Shown here piece after piece: positions 19,522 to 27,602 of a stretch of 64,000 bases of DNA (within the stretch, counting starts at the first letter, position 1; every line of letters starts with the position of its first letter). A model generated the notes under the pieces. The model searched no databases. It had not been told where the DNA came from and worked only from the letters and a program-made list of their open reading frames with translations. This DNA is from Caulobacter henricii (lineage in GTDB: Bacteria; Pseudomonadota; Alphaproteobacteria; Caulobacterales; Caulobacteraceae): contig NZ_CP013002.1 of NCBI RefSeq assembly GCF_001414055.1, forward strand, positions 1,240,001 through 1,304,000, in the 5' to 3' direction. A program made the translations under genes and the position numbers.

Positions 19522-19821
19522 ATGGACGATTTTGAAATCGATCACATCGACGAGGTCATCCATGGACGCGTGCGCCTGGGGATCATGGCCTTTCTGTCTG
19601 GAGCCGAGGTCTCTGACTTCAATGCTCTGAAGGCCAAACTGGCGGTGACCGACGGCAATCTCTCGGTCCATCTGCGCAAACTGGAAGACGCGGGCTATGT
19701 CGCGATAGAGAAGACTTTCGTCAGCCGCAAACCCCTGACCCGGGTCAGTCTCACCGACTGCGGCCGAACGGCCTTCGGTCTCTATCTAGATGCCATAGGC
19801 AGGCTGGTCGAAGGACGCTGA
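19522..19821 (+). CDS. Small winged-helix transcriptional regulator (HTH_34-like)
   Basis: 99 residues. The protein is almost entirely one winged-helix domain. The recognition region is FNALKAKLAVTDGNLSVHLRKLEDAGYVAIEK, followed by the wing KPLTRVSLTDCGRTAF. This layout matches the MarR/ArsR-like HTH_34 family. It follows the membrane protein gene by 9 bases and probably regulates that pair or itself. No ligand-binding domain is present. Confidence 0.82.
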   Translation: MDDFEIDHIDEVIHGRVRLGIMAFLSGAEVSDFNALKAKLAVTDGNLSVHLRKLEDAGYVAIEKTFVSRKPLTRVSLTDCGRTAFGLYLDAIGRLVEGR

Positions 19822-19882
19822 AAACAGTCGTCCAAAACGCACCTTGTCCGTATCTTGTTGGGCAGCCAGGGTGGAGATCGGC

Positions 19883-20752
19883 GTGACGGATGGTTCTATG
19901 ACGCGACGCGTCGGCGTGACGGCCCTGGCGGCCTCCTTGGCGAGTGCCTGTTCCCCGCTGTCGATGTTTGCGACCCTTACGCCCAAGGACGCTGCGCGCA
20001 CGCCCCTGCGTGGCGCAACCTATGGCCCGGGCCCGCGCCAGATGCTGGACGTCTATGCGCCGCCCAAGGCGACCGGTGCGGAGCCCGTGGCCCTGTTCTT
20101 CTATGGCGGTTCCTGGGATTCCGGCCGCCGCGCCGACTATGCCTGGGCGGGACGAGCCTTGGCTGCCCGGGGTTTTCTGACCCTGGTGCCGGACTATCGA
20201 CTCTATCCTGAAGTCGTTTTTCCGGACTTCCTGGACGATTGCGCTGTTGCCGTGCGCTGGGCGGTGGAGAATGCGGCAGGTCTGGGTGGAGACCCGGGCC
20301 GGATCGTCCTGATCGGTCATTCTGCCGGTGCCTATAACGCGGCCATGCTGGCCCTGGATCATCGCTATCTTAAGGCTGCAGGCGTTGCGCCCAGCGTGGT
20401 GCGAGGCTTTGCAGGCTTGTCGGGGCCCTATGACTTCCTGCCCCTGGACGGGCCGGTCACGCGGCGTACCTTCGGCAAGGCGCAGGACCTGACGGCCACC
20501 CAGCCGGGGCGGTTCGTGACCGCGCGGTCGCCAGCCGCGTTCCTGGCCACGGGCGATGCCGATACGACGGTCTTCCCGCGCAACACCCGCAAGTTGTCTG
20601 CCGCCCTCCGCGAGGCCGGTGTCCGGGTGGAAGAGCGCCACTACCCCGGGCTAGACCATTCCGACACCGTACTGGCCCTCTCCAAACCGTTCCGCGGCAA
20701 GGCGGACCTGTTGGGTCATATGACGGATTTCCTGAAGTCGGCGGCGGCCTAG
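19883..20752 (+). CDS. Lipoprotein alpha/beta hydrolase
   Basis: 289 residues from a GTG at 19883 with GGAG 6 bases upstream; an ATG at 19898 is the alternative. The leader MTRRVGVTALAASLASAC ends in a cysteine that fits a relaxed lipobox, so outer-membrane or periplasmic anchoring is inferred. The enzyme core has the oxyanion stretch FFYGGSWDSGR, the nucleophile elbow GHSAGAY, an acidic residue in ATGDADTTVF and the histidine in GLDHSDTV. It resembles carboxylesterases of the BD-FAE/kynurenine-formamidase-like group. Substrate unknown. Confidence 0.8.
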   Translation: MTDGSMTRRVGVTALAASLASACSPLSMFATLTPKDAARTPLRGATYGPGPRQMLDVYAPPKATGAEPVALFFYGGSWDSGRRADYAWAGRALAARGFLTLVPDYRLYPEVVFPDFLDDCAVAVRWAVENAAGLGGDPGRIVLIGHSAGAYNAAMLALDHRYLKAAGVAPSVVRGFAGLSGPYDFLPLDGPVTRRTFGKAQDLTATQPGRFVTARSPAAFLATGDADTTVFPRNTRKLSAALREAGVRVEERHYPGLDHSDTVLALSKPFRGKADLLGHMTDFLKSAAA

Positions 20753-20849
20753 GGCCGTTTGCGACTTGATGGCTCGTCAGGGTTGGATCGGGCGGAATGA
20801 CGGCCTCCGCGGAGCCCGGCTTGCCGCCGACGGCAAATCCTCTGACGAT

Positions 20850-21008
20850 CTATCTGCTTCCAGTCACGGCAGGCTTTGTTGCGACGCCCTGCGGGCCGAC
20901 AGCTGGATCCGGCCGGGTCTTGGCCGTGGCGTGCGACCCGATCGTCGCACCGATGCCCAGAGTGGTCACGACGATGACTGTCGCCAGGATCAGCTGTCCG
21001 TTGCGCAT
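20850..21008 (-). CDS. Possible small membrane or exported protein
   Basis: 52 residues, too short for standard ORF lists. The product begins MRNGQLILATVIVVTTLGIGATIGSH, a basic start plus one hydrophobic helix, and ends in a polar Pro/Ala-rich tail. It fills most of the 435-base gap between the lipoprotein hydrolase and panD. No convincing ribosome binding site was found, only a weak GGTGG. I do not recognise a family. It could be a small membrane peptide or chance coding in GC-rich DNA. Confidence 0.4.
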   Translation of the reverse strand: MRNGQLILATVIVVTTLGIGATIGSHATAKTRPDPAVGPQGVATKPAVTGSR

Positions 21009-21187
21009 GGTCGCCACCGCATAACCCCGTTCCGCAAACCTTAACGCGGATCGCAGTGAATGTTAACCCTTTCGGAGGACCACCCTGTTTGAACCCGCAA
21101 GCCTTCATGTCTATATGGCCGCGGCGGCTGGGCTCCATGACCCCACCTGCCCAGTAAAACTGATTTTTTTTAAAGGGATAGGGCCGT

Positions 21188-21544
21188 ATGCTGCTTACAA
21201 TGCTGAAGGCCAAGCTGCACCGCGCGACTGTCACCCAGGCCGATCTGGACTATGAAGGCTCGATCGCGATCGATCGCGACCTGCTCGATGCGTCGGGCAT
21301 CCTGCCCAACGAACAGGTGGATGTGCTGAACATCACCAATGGCGCGCGCTTCACCACCTATGCCATCGAGGCCCCGCGCGGCTCCAAGGTGGTCGGGGTC
21401 AATGGTGCTGCGGCCCGTCTCGTGCAGAAGAATGACACCGTCATTATCGTCACCTATTGCCAGCTGCCGGCCGAGGAGGCGCGCAACTACGCCCCGACCG
21501 TGGTGCTGCTGGACGATGGCAACCTGATCAAGAAGGCCGCCTGA
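21188..21544 (+). CDS. panD: Aspartate 1-decarboxylase
   Basis: 118 residues collinear with E. coli PanD from the first residue ([16 protein letters not shown]). The self-cleavage site YEGS is at G24-S25, so Ser25 becomes the pyruvoyl cofactor. The catalytic-region Tyr and Asn in [17 protein letters not shown] and the [10 protein letters not shown] strand are present. It makes beta-alanine for pantothenate and coenzyme A. It is preceded by an AAAGGGATAGGG ribosome-binding region. The next gene starts 1 base after its stop. Confidence 0.97.
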   Translation: MLLTMLKAKLHRATVTQADLDYEGSIAIDRDLLDASGILPNEQVDVLNITNGARFTTYAIEAPRGSKVVGVNGAAARLVQKNDTVIIVTYCQLPAEEARNYAPTVVLLDDGNLIKKAA

Positions 21545-21545
21545 C

Positions 21546-22010
21546 ATGCGCATCCCAGCCGGACTGTTCCTGACCGCCGTCCTGCTGGCCGGCTGCGCGC
21601 CAAAATTGCCGCCAGGGATCGACGAGGCCCGCCTGACCGACAGCGTCGGCCGGGCGATCGGCTCTGCCTCGACCTGCGTGATCGTGGCCGATGCCTCTGG
21701 AGCCATGGTCTGGCGAGCTGGAGGCTACATTACCTGCGCCCGCAACCTGCCGACCTGCGCCGGCGGTTCGCCGGTCGTCGCTGAGGTCGTGCTCAGGGAT
21801 GCGATCGGCAAGCCGGCCCGTTTCGCCAGTTGCCCGACGGGCACCGGCGGCGCGAACACTGTGGGCTGGGCCATGGGGCCGGTGCCGACCGGCGAGGGCA
21901 AGCCCGCCCGCAACCTGACCTATGTGGCGGTCATGGAAGGCGAGCGGGCCCTGCCGGGTCGGGAGGTGCAGGAGCGCGTCGAGCGCGCCTTCACAAAGGC
22001 CGGCTTCTAG
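21546..22010 (+). CDS. Hypothetical lipoprotein
   Basis: 154 residues beginning MRIPAGLFLTAVLLAGCAPK, a clear lipoprotein signal with lipobox LAGC. The mature part is rich in Gly and Ala and has several cysteines (STCVIV, YITCARNLPTCAGG, FASCPTG) that could form disulfides in the periplasm. No known domain is recognised. It starts one base after panD, so the two are probably co-transcribed, although a link to pantothenate synthesis is not expected. Stops 20 bases before the converging SIMPL gene. Confidence 0.75.
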   Translation: MRIPAGLFLTAVLLAGCAPKLPPGIDEARLTDSVGRAIGSASTCVIVADASGAMVWRAGGYITCARNLPTCAGGSPVVAEVVLRDAIGKPARFASCPTGTGGANTVGWAMGPVPTGEGKPARNLTYVAVMEGERALPGREVQERVERAFTKAGF

Positions 22011-22030
22011 CAGCCGGCCTCCGTGACAGC

Positions 22031-22759
22031 TTAGCGGCTCACCTCATAGGTCGCCGTGACGTCGATCCTCACCTTCAGCTCACCGCCGGCGATGGGGCTC
22101 GACTCGGCCATGTCGCGCTTGGCCATGGCGAACACCGGCATGGGGGCCGCCGGGGCATAGCCGCCGCCTTCGCCCAGATTGACCAGCCGCACGATCCTGT
22201 AGCCGGTGGCCCGGGCATAGAGATCGGCCTTGGCCTGCAGCGCCTTCACCGCATCCATCCGTGCCGCGTCTTCGGCAGCCTGCGGGTTCTGCAGGCCAAA
22301 ACTGATCCCGCCGACCGTATTGGCACCGGCGGCCACCGTGGCGTCGAGCGCCTGGCCGAGCCTGGCCAGGTCGCGCACGGTCACCGTGACCTGGTTGCTG
22401 ACCTGGTAGCCGTTGAACCTGGGCGGCTGGTTCTGCTCGTACACATATTGCGGGTTCACATTGAGGTTCGAGGTCTGGATGTCGCGCTCGGCGATCCCGG
22501 CCTTGCGCAGCACGGCCATGACCTGGGTCATCTTGGCGGCATTGGCCTTCAGGGCACCGGCGGCGGTCATGTCATCGGTCTGAACGCCGAGGCTGATGGT
22601 CGCCATGTCCGGAGCGACCAGGGTCTCGCCAGCGGCCGCGAGGCTGAAGGTGGTGGTGCGGAAGGCGGTGTCCGGCGCGCTCTGGGCCAGGGCCGGCGCT
22701 GCAGCGAAAGCCGCGGGGATCAGGGCGAGCGACGCGATGCGGGCGGCGATCATGGTCAT
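22031..22759 (-). CDS. SIMPL domain periplasmic protein (DUF541)
   Basis: 242 residues with a cleavable signal peptide ending PALAQ. The mature chain fits the SIMPL/DUF541 family: TTFSLAAAGETLVAPDMATISLGVQTDDMTA early, then VMAVLRKAGIAERDIQTSNLNVNPQYVYEQ and FNGYQVSNQVTVTVRDL. These periplasmic or outer-membrane proteins are linked to oxidative-stress tolerance or channel assembly, but the mechanism is poorly known. AAAGGAG lies 8 bases before the start. Confidence 0.88.
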   Translation of the reverse strand: MTMIAARIASLALIPAAFAAAPALAQSAPDTAFRTTTFSLAAAGETLVAPDMATISLGVQTDDMTAAGALKANAAKMTQVMAVLRKAGIAERDIQTSNLNVNPQYVYEQNQPPRFNGYQVSNQVTVTVRDLARLGQALDATVAAGANTVGGISFGLQNPQAAEDAARMDAVKALQAKADLYARATGYRIVRLVNLGEGGGYAPAAPMPVFAMAKRDMAESSPIAGGELKVRIDVTATYEVSR

Positions 22760-22903
22760 GGGTAGGTCTCCTTTGGGGTCGTCATGGAAGCTTGGCCGAC
22801 CCGCTATGGTTCCCTGATGGGAGATTGAACCTGAACGGGAGCTTTAAGCCGCGTTCGGCCCATGCTAATCCGCCCTTCCTCCGAACGCGCCGCGCGATCC
22901 TGG

Positions 22904-22979
22904 GGGCCTGTAGCTCAATGGTTAGAGCCGACCGCTCATAACGGTCTGGTTGGGGGTTCGAGTCCCTCCGGGCCTACCA
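22904..22979 (+). tRNA. tRNA with CAU anticodon (probably Ile2, otherwise elongator Met)
   Basis: 76 bases with encoded CCA. The acceptor stem GGGCCTG/CGGGCCT includes G-U pairs at both 1-72 and 6-67. The D arm is TAGCTCAATGGTTAGAGC, the anticodon stem GACCG/CGGTC encloses CTCATAA (anticodon CAT), and the T arm is GGGGGTTCGAGTCCCTC. A paired position 1-72 rules out initiator tRNA. The general sequence looks more like alphaproteobacterial tRNA-Ile2 (lysidine-modified CAU) than elongator Met, but this needs a tRNA model to settle. Confidence 0.92.
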
Positions 22980-23077
22980 ACTTCCATTGTAACGTGACGC
23001 AGCGCCCTTGGTCGCCGACTCATGAGATCGTCATGGTATGGCGGCATGGTCCTGCCCGAACTGATCTGGGGAACCCG

Positions 23078-23248
23078 ATGAAACCGCCGATCAAGCGCCT
23101 GGCCGATCTCAAGCCGGCGTCCGCCCAGACCGAGGTCTATGCCCGGGCCACGCCCAAGGCCTCTCGCCGCAAGACCGCCAAGGTGCTGACGCCCGAGGAA
23201 AAAGCGGCCTTCCTGGCCTCGCGGCCGGATCTGGCGGGGAAGACCTAG
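23078..23248 (+). CDS. Small basic hypothetical protein
   Basis: 56 residues from the ATG at 23078, preceded at a good distance by GGGGA. The product is rich in Lys, Arg, Ala and Pro (MKPPIKRLADLKPASA, PKASRRKTAKVLTPEEKAAFL) with no hydrophobic helix. It lies alone between the CAU tRNA and the converging MazG-like gene. No family is recognised. The ribosome binding site and codon use favour a real gene over a chance frame, with moderate certainty. Confidence 0.55.
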   Translation: MKPPIKRLADLKPASAQTEVYARATPKASRRKTAKVLTPEEKAAFLASRPDLAGKT

Positions 23249-23261
23249 CCGAGCTGTCGGC

Positions 23262-23627
23262 TTAGCGATCGGATTCGCCGGAGGTCGCTTTGGTCAGCGC
23301 CATCCGCGTCTTCAGCCCCACCTTTTCCGAGGTCTTGTTGAACTTCTCCGCCACGGCGCGGTCGAGGTCGATCCCCAGCTGCATGGCGATCAGGTCGGCG
23401 CAGATGATCACGTCGGCCAGTTCTTCGGCCAGGTCCGCGACATTGGCGCGCGAGCCCCTGATCCCCATGCGCTCGCGTTCCAGCTTCTTGATCAGATTGC
23501 AGGCCTCGCCCACCTCGCCGGCCAGTTCGTTGCCACGATAGGACAGGGTGATCTGGCTGTCGGTGTCCCACTCTGCCTGGCGGGCCAGGTTGGCCGCGCG
23601 CAGGGTGGGGAAGGGGGCGTCGCTCAC
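23262..23627 (-). CDS. MazG-like nucleotide pyrophosphohydrolase
   Basis: 121 residues from a GTG at 23627. The all-alpha NTP pyrophosphatase motifs are present: NELAGEVGEACNLIKKLE (ExxE) and LAEELADVIICADLIA (ExxD), the metal-binding residues of the MazG/dUTPase-2 fold. It would hydrolyse NTPs or dNTPs to NMP and pyrophosphate as house-cleaning. It begins one base after the TetR stop and its ribosome binding site (GAGG) lies inside the end of that gene, so it is the last member of the TetR transcript. That may be simple read-through rather than shared function. Confidence 0.85.
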   Translation of the reverse strand: MSDAPFPTLRAANLARQAEWDTDSQITLSYRGNELAGEVGEACNLIKKLERERMGIRGSRANVADLAEELADVIICADLIAMQLGIDLDRAVAEKFNKTSEKVGLKTRMALTKATSGESDR

Positions 23628-23628
23628 C

Positions 23629-24237
23629 TCAGGCCTCGTCGAGTATACGGCGCACGGCGGCCCGCAGCACCCCGGCAGCGGCCTCGATGCTCAGGCCCTG
23701 TTCCCGGCGCAGTCGTGACCAGGCCTCAAAGCTGAGCAGCAGGTCCAGGGCCTCGACCTTGAGCGGATCGTCAGTCAAGGGCGGCCGCAGTTCGCGCACC
23801 AGGATCTGGCGCAGGGCCAGGACCAGATTGCTGCTGTCCTCGCTGAGGAAGCGCGAGCGGTGGCGATAGGCTTCTGAGGCGTGCTTGAACGGGGCGATCT
23901 TCTCGAAGGCGAAGGCCCGGCGGTCGACCAGTTCCAGCACGCGGTCCTTCCAGTCGACAGACTGGAACGGGGTGCCGACGACAGCGCGCAGTTCGTCGGC
24001 GATGGCGACCGACATCTCGCTATAGAGGCTGTCCATGTCCTTGAAGTGCCGGAACACGGTCCGCAGGCCGACATCGGCCCGGGCCGCCACCTGTTCGGCG
24101 CTGGGCGACATGTCGCCGGTGCGGATGATCTCGAGCATGGCCGTGACGATCCGGGCGCGGTTGTTTTGCCCCCGCCGCCGGCGGCCGTCGGCTTCCGGGG
24201 CCATGTCGTCTATCGCCTTGTCTGCTTCCTGAGTCAC
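23629..24237 (-). CDS. TetR family transcriptional regulator
   Basis: 202 residues from a GTG at 24237; an ATG at 24204 is the alternative, and longer readings would overlap the GST gene. The N-terminal helix-turn-helix is RARIVTAMLEIIRTGDMSPSAEQVAARADVGLRTVFRHFKDMDSLY, a normal TetR domain. The C-terminal half is an all-helical ligand-binding domain with little conservation. It is the only regulator in the 23.6-34.5 kb block. It is therefore the best candidate to bind the four TGRCA-N7-TGYSR sites found at promoters there. The ligand is unknown, perhaps the compound degraded by the cluster. Confidence 0.88.
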   Translation of the reverse strand: MTQEADKAIDDMAPEADGRRRRGQNNRARIVTAMLEIIRTGDMSPSAEQVAARADVGLRTVFRHFKDMDSLYSEMSVAIADELRAVVGTPFQSVDWKDRVLELVDRRAFAFEKIAPFKHASEAYRHRSRFLSEDSSNLVLALRQILVRELRPPLTDDPLKVEALDLLLSFEAWSRLRREQGLSIEAAAGVLRAAVRRILDEA

Positions 24238-24301
24238 GCGGTTCCGCCCGATAAGTCTCTCCTCGATGTCCTTAAGGCGAGGCGACTGGCCGCGCCAGTG
24301 G

Positions 24302-25324
24302 TCAGGCAAACAGGGCGGCGCAGCCGGAGGCCTCCATGAGGGGATCAACCCTGGCCCGGTCGACCTCCGAAAGACGGCTCCGGGCCTCGCGCAGCCAGGC
24401 CAGGCACTTGGCCTGGTAGGGGAAGGGTGGCTGGGTCCAGGCCCGGCCGTCGACGACGGCATCCACGGCCTCCGCGCCGGACATCACCGCCCGGGCATTG
24501 GCGAGCATGACGGGAGGATAGACCCGCCCGATCTCGGTCAGGACGGCCAGCAGAGTCGGGGGCGGTGCGTCCAGATTGATCCAGTCGGCGGCGGCCGGTT
24601 CCAGGCCCGACAGGTCCTCCATCTGGCTGACCCAGGCATAGACCCGGGGCGCGATCGCCAGGGTCAGGGCCATGGGCGTGGGATCGAACTGGGCCAGTTG
24701 GGTCAGTTGTCCGTATACGGCAAAATCACAGGCGGCGGGACGGGTCCCCAGCAGGAACGGCTGGACGGTAAGATGGGCCTCGAAGGCCTCGAGAAAGCGG
24801 CGATAGCTGGACTCGATGACCGGGGCTGTCGTCGCGTTGGAGCCGACTACATAGAGGCGATCGATCTGCCGCCGGCTGAACCGGGTCGCGAGCTCGGCCA
24901 GGTCCGCATTGGAGATGACGCTTCCGCGCCAGCAGGGAATGATGGTGGCGGCGCGGGCAATATCGTCCGGAAAGCTCCAGCGATAGTGGAACATCGCCTT
25001 GGTCAGCCATTCATCGGCATAGTCCTCGATCAACTGATCGAGGAACGCCAGGGCGGGTTCCGTCGGGATCACCGACCGGCCGCTGTAATCGGCCTCCAGC
25101 CGACGGATGATCGGTGAGGAATCGACCACGGCCTCGAGCGCGCCATCCGGGCCCGGCAGATAGAAGGTGGGCAGCAGTTGCACCTTGGGGCGAGGCAGGC
25201 CCTCGAGGGCCTGTCCCGAACTGGTCAGGTAGCGATAGGCCAGCCGGCGATAGCGAAGAAGGGCCAGCATCTTGCGGGTATAGGGCGAGCCCGGTGAACC
25301 GCTGAGCGCTATGGGATCGGTCAT
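24302..25324 (-). CDS. Large glutathione S-transferase-like protein (GST-A of cluster)
   Basis: 340 residues. The N-terminal thioredoxin-like domain starts IALSGSPGSPYTRKMLALLRY and has the cis-Pro/substrate strand VQLLPTFYLPG followed by DSSPIIRRLE, the usual GST glutathione-site pattern. The helical domain follows (TKAMFHYRWSFPDD, QPFLLGTRPAACDFAVYGQL). A C-terminal extension of about 100 residues is longer than in normal GSTs of 200-230. It resembles the protein at 30512-31651 in layout and motifs. The gene starts 11 bases after the MBL-fold hydrolase stop, in the same operon. Confidence 0.85.
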   Translation of the reverse strand: MTDPIALSGSPGSPYTRKMLALLRYRRLAYRYLTSSGQALEGLPRPKVQLLPTFYLPGPDGALEAVVDSSPIIRRLEADYSGRSVIPTEPALAFLDQLIEDYADEWLTKAMFHYRWSFPDDIARAATIIPCWRGSVISNADLAELATRFSRRQIDRLYVVGSNATTAPVIESSYRRFLEAFEAHLTVQPFLLGTRPAACDFAVYGQLTQLAQFDPTPMALTLAIAPRVYAWVSQMEDLSGLEPAAADWINLDAPPPTLLAVLTEIGRVYPPVMLANARAVMSGAEAVDAVVDGRAWTQPPFPYQAKCLAWLREARSRLSEVDRARVDPLMEASGCAALFA

Positions 25325-25335
25325 GGTGGCCTCGG

Positions 25336-26430
25336 CTAGTGGAACATCTTCAGGCGGTCGCTGACCACGATCTCTTTCGAGCCGGCCGGCAGGCTGACGA
25401 AGTCGCCATCGCGACCGATCTTGATCTTGCCGGAATAGATCTTTGGCGACGCGCCCAGGAACGGACCCTCCAGGGCACCGAGCGGCAGGGCAGGGGTGAT
25501 GTGGGTGAACAGCAGCATGCCGACCTTGTCACGCTGGGCCAGGCCCGCGACCTGCTCCGGCGAGGCATGATAGCCGGGGATGTCGCTGAAAATCTTGACC
25601 AGCCGTTCGCGTCCCGCGGCCTTGGCCGCCCTTTGCTGCATGGCCACCAGATTGGGGGCCAGGGCTTCATGGACCAGCAGGTCAGCCCCCTTGGCGGCGG
25701 TCTCGACCCGGGTCGACAGGGCCGTGTCGCCGCTGATCACCACGGTGCGGCCCTTATAGGCAAAGGCGTAGCCGACGGCGGGGCTGACGGGGTCATGCTT
25801 GACCGGGAAAGCCGTGACCTTGAGGTCCGGTTCATTGATCAGGACGACGTCGGGCTGGTCGGCCGCGGCGTTGAAGGTCAGGGCCTGGCCACCGAAGCCG
25901 GAGGGGGGCACAACGGCTGCGCCGTGGTGGGCGGTGCGATAGCCCTGGTCCAGGCGGTAGGCCGTCATGAACCCGCCGACCACCTGTTCCACCCCTTGCG
26001 GACCATGCACGGGCACGGGGCTGGCCGAGCCACTGCCGGCCCAGCGCTGCAGCATGACCTCTCCGAGTCCGTCGATGTGGTCAGAGTGGAAATGGGTCAG
26101 GAACACCGCCTCGATGCGGGCGGGCGGCAGGTTCATCAGGGCCAGGTTGCGGGCTGAGCCCGAGCCGGCATCGATGACAAATAGGCGCTTCCCCGCCAGG
26201 ACCGCCGTGCAGGGTCCGGACCGCCTGGGGTCGGGCAGGGGACCGCCGGCACCGCACAGGCCGACATGCAGGCCGTCCACCAGGCCGTCATCGGGGGCGC
26301 GGGACAGGGCCTTCACATAGAGCTTTTCCATCGCCGTCTCGGCGATCCGGCCGCGCGCGAACCAGCCGCCGAGTCCCACGAGGATTGCGATGCCCAGCAC
26401 GGCGAGCCCAAGGGTTGTTCTGGTTCGCAT
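25336..26430 (-). CDS. Membrane-anchored metallo-beta-lactamase-fold hydrolase
   Basis: 364 residues. One N-terminal hydrophobic helix ([21 protein letters not shown]) looks like an uncleaved anchor or signal, so the catalytic part should lie in the periplasm. The metal motif is [16 protein letters not shown] (HxHxDH), with later ligand residues near [14 protein letters not shown] (Asp) and LFTHI (His). The overall pattern is that of arylsulfatase-like/RNase Z-like MBL hydrolases. GGGAGG is 8 bases before the ATG. It heads the minus-strand operon with GST-A, TetR and MazG, and shares a 106-base promoter region with the divergent dehalogenase. Confidence 0.87.
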   Translation of the reverse strand: MRTRTTLGLAVLGIAILVGLGGWFARGRIAETAMEKLYVKALSRAPDDGLVDGLHVGLCGAGGPLPDPRRSGPCTAVLAGKRLFVIDAGSGSARNLALMNLPPARIEAVFLTHFHSDHIDGLGEVMLQRWAGSGSASPVPVHGPQGVEQVVGGFMTAYRLDQGYRTAHHGAAVVPPSGFGGQALTFNAAADQPDVVLINEPDLKVTAFPVKHDPVSPAVGYAFAYKGRTVVISGDTALSTRVETAAKGADLLVHEALAPNLVAMQQRAAKAAGRERLVKIFSDIPGYHASPEQVAGLAQRDKVGMLLFTHITPALPLGALEGPFLGASPKIYSGKIKIGRDGDFVSLPAGSKEIVVSDRLKMFH

Positions 26431-26475
26431 GGTCGATCCTCCCGGCAGGACGGGCTTGACCCCGTCTCAATGTAG

Positions 26476-26492
26476 TGACACGCATGTTGTCA
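26476..26492. promoter_or_regulatory. Predicted TetR operator, site 1 (TGACA-N7-TGTCA)
   Basis: Perfect 5-bp arms (TGACA/TGTCA) spaced by 7 bases, between the divergent MBL-fold hydrolase and haloalkane dehalogenase genes. Three more sites with the same architecture lie at other promoters of this cluster. Binding by the cluster TetR protein is inferred. Confidence 0.6.
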
Positions 26493-26536
26493 GTATATGT
26501 CGCTCGTTATCGGGGCGAGTCAACGGGAGGGATGAT

Positions 26537-27442
26537 ATGCAGGTTCTGAGGACGCCGGATGAACGCTTTGCGGGTCTTTCTGATTGGCCGTTTGCGCCGC
26601 ACTACGCGACGATCACCGACGCTGACGGAACCTCGCTTCGCCTGCACTATGTAGACGAAGGGCCGCGCGAGGCTCCGGTCGTGCTGCTGATGCATGGCGA
26701 GCCGTCCTGGGCCTATCTGTATCGCAGGATGATCTCGGGCCTGATCGCCAAGGGCTATCGGGTGGTGGCCCCGGACCTGATCGGCTTTGGTCGCTCGGAC
26801 AAGCCGACCGTTCGCACGGACTATACCTATGAGCGCCATGTCGCCTGGATGAGCGCCTGGCTGACCCAGATCGATTTGGAGGGGGCGACCCTGTTCTGCC
26901 AGGACTGGGGCGGCCTGATCGGGCTGCGTCTCGTCGCGGCCTTCCCGGAGCGCTTCGCGGCTGTTGCGGTCGGCAATACCGGCCTGCCGATCGGGACAGG
27001 CTGGACGGACGGTTTCAAGGCCTGGCTCGAGTTCAGCCAGAACACGCCGGTCATGCCGATTGGTCTGATTGTCAATATGGGCACCGGGCGTGACCTGACA
27101 CCGGAGGAGATCGCGGCCTATGACGCGCCGTTCCCCGACGAGAGCTTCAAGGAAGGCGCGCGCCAGTTCCCCACCCTGGTGCCGGTCACCCCCGAGCACG
27201 GCTCGGTGGCGGAGAACAAGGCAGCCTGGGAAGTCTTGTCGGCCTTCGACAAGCCGTTCCTGACCACCTTCAGCGACGGCGATGCGGTGACCAGGGGCGG
27301 GGAGGCGATCTTCCAGGCCAAGGTGCCCGGCGCTGCGGGCCAGCCGCATGTCATCGTTTCTGGCGGTCACTTCCTGCAGGAGGACTGCCCGGAGGTTCTG
27401 ACGGATCTGATCGACGGCCTGGTCCGTCGCGCCCACGCCTGA
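26537..27442 (+). CDS. Haloalkane dehalogenase (DhlA-like subfamily)
   Basis: 301 residues from the ATG at 26537, with GGGAGGG at 26525-26531. The alpha/beta hydrolase has the dehalogenase hallmarks: [11 protein letters not shown], then the nucleophile in [10 protein letters not shown] where D123 is followed by the halide-binding W124, as in DhlA (D124/W125). [10 protein letters not shown] acid region and SGGHFLQED with the catalytic His near residue 278 follow. It should hydrolyse a carbon-halogen bond to an alcohol and halide. Substrate preference cannot be read. A few close relatives act as epoxide hydrolases, but the DW pair argues for dehalogenation. It is followed by a bidirectional terminator. 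Confidence 0.88.
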   Translation: MQVLRTPDERFAGLSDWPFAPHYATITDADGTSLRLHYVDEGPREAPVVLLMHGEPSWAYLYRRMISGLIAKGYRVVAPDLIGFGRSDKPTVRTDYTYERHVAWMSAWLTQIDLEGATLFCQDWGGLIGLRLVAAFPERFAAVAVGNTGLPIGTGWTDGFKAWLEFSQNTPVMPIGLIVNMGTGRDLTPEEIAAYDAPFPDESFKEGARQFPTLVPVTPEHGSVAENKAAWEVLSAFDKPFLTTFSDGDAVTRGGEAIFQAKVPGAAGQPHVIVSGGHFLQEDCPEVLTDLIDGLVRRAHA

Positions 27443-27551
27443 AGGGCGAGCATCACCGCATCACGGGTCTGGCAGGGCAGTTGAACATCCGAACCAAGGA
27501 AGACCTCACCCCCTAGACGGCGGATGTTTCGCCACCGCCAGGCAGACAAAA

Positions 27552-27590
27552 GCCCCGCCCTTGCAAGAAGGGCGGGGCTTCTTCTTTGGA
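27552..27590. terminator. Bidirectional terminator between dehalogenase and sulfatase
   Basis: Perfect 13-bp stem AAGCCCCGCCCTT / AAGGGCGGGGCTT (27552-27564 and 27570-27582) with a 5-base loop. It is followed by CTTCTTT on the plus strand and, on the minus strand, by TTTTGTC. It separates the two converging genes. Confidence 0.88.
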
Positions 27591-27602
27591 GCGGACCGGA
27601 GC

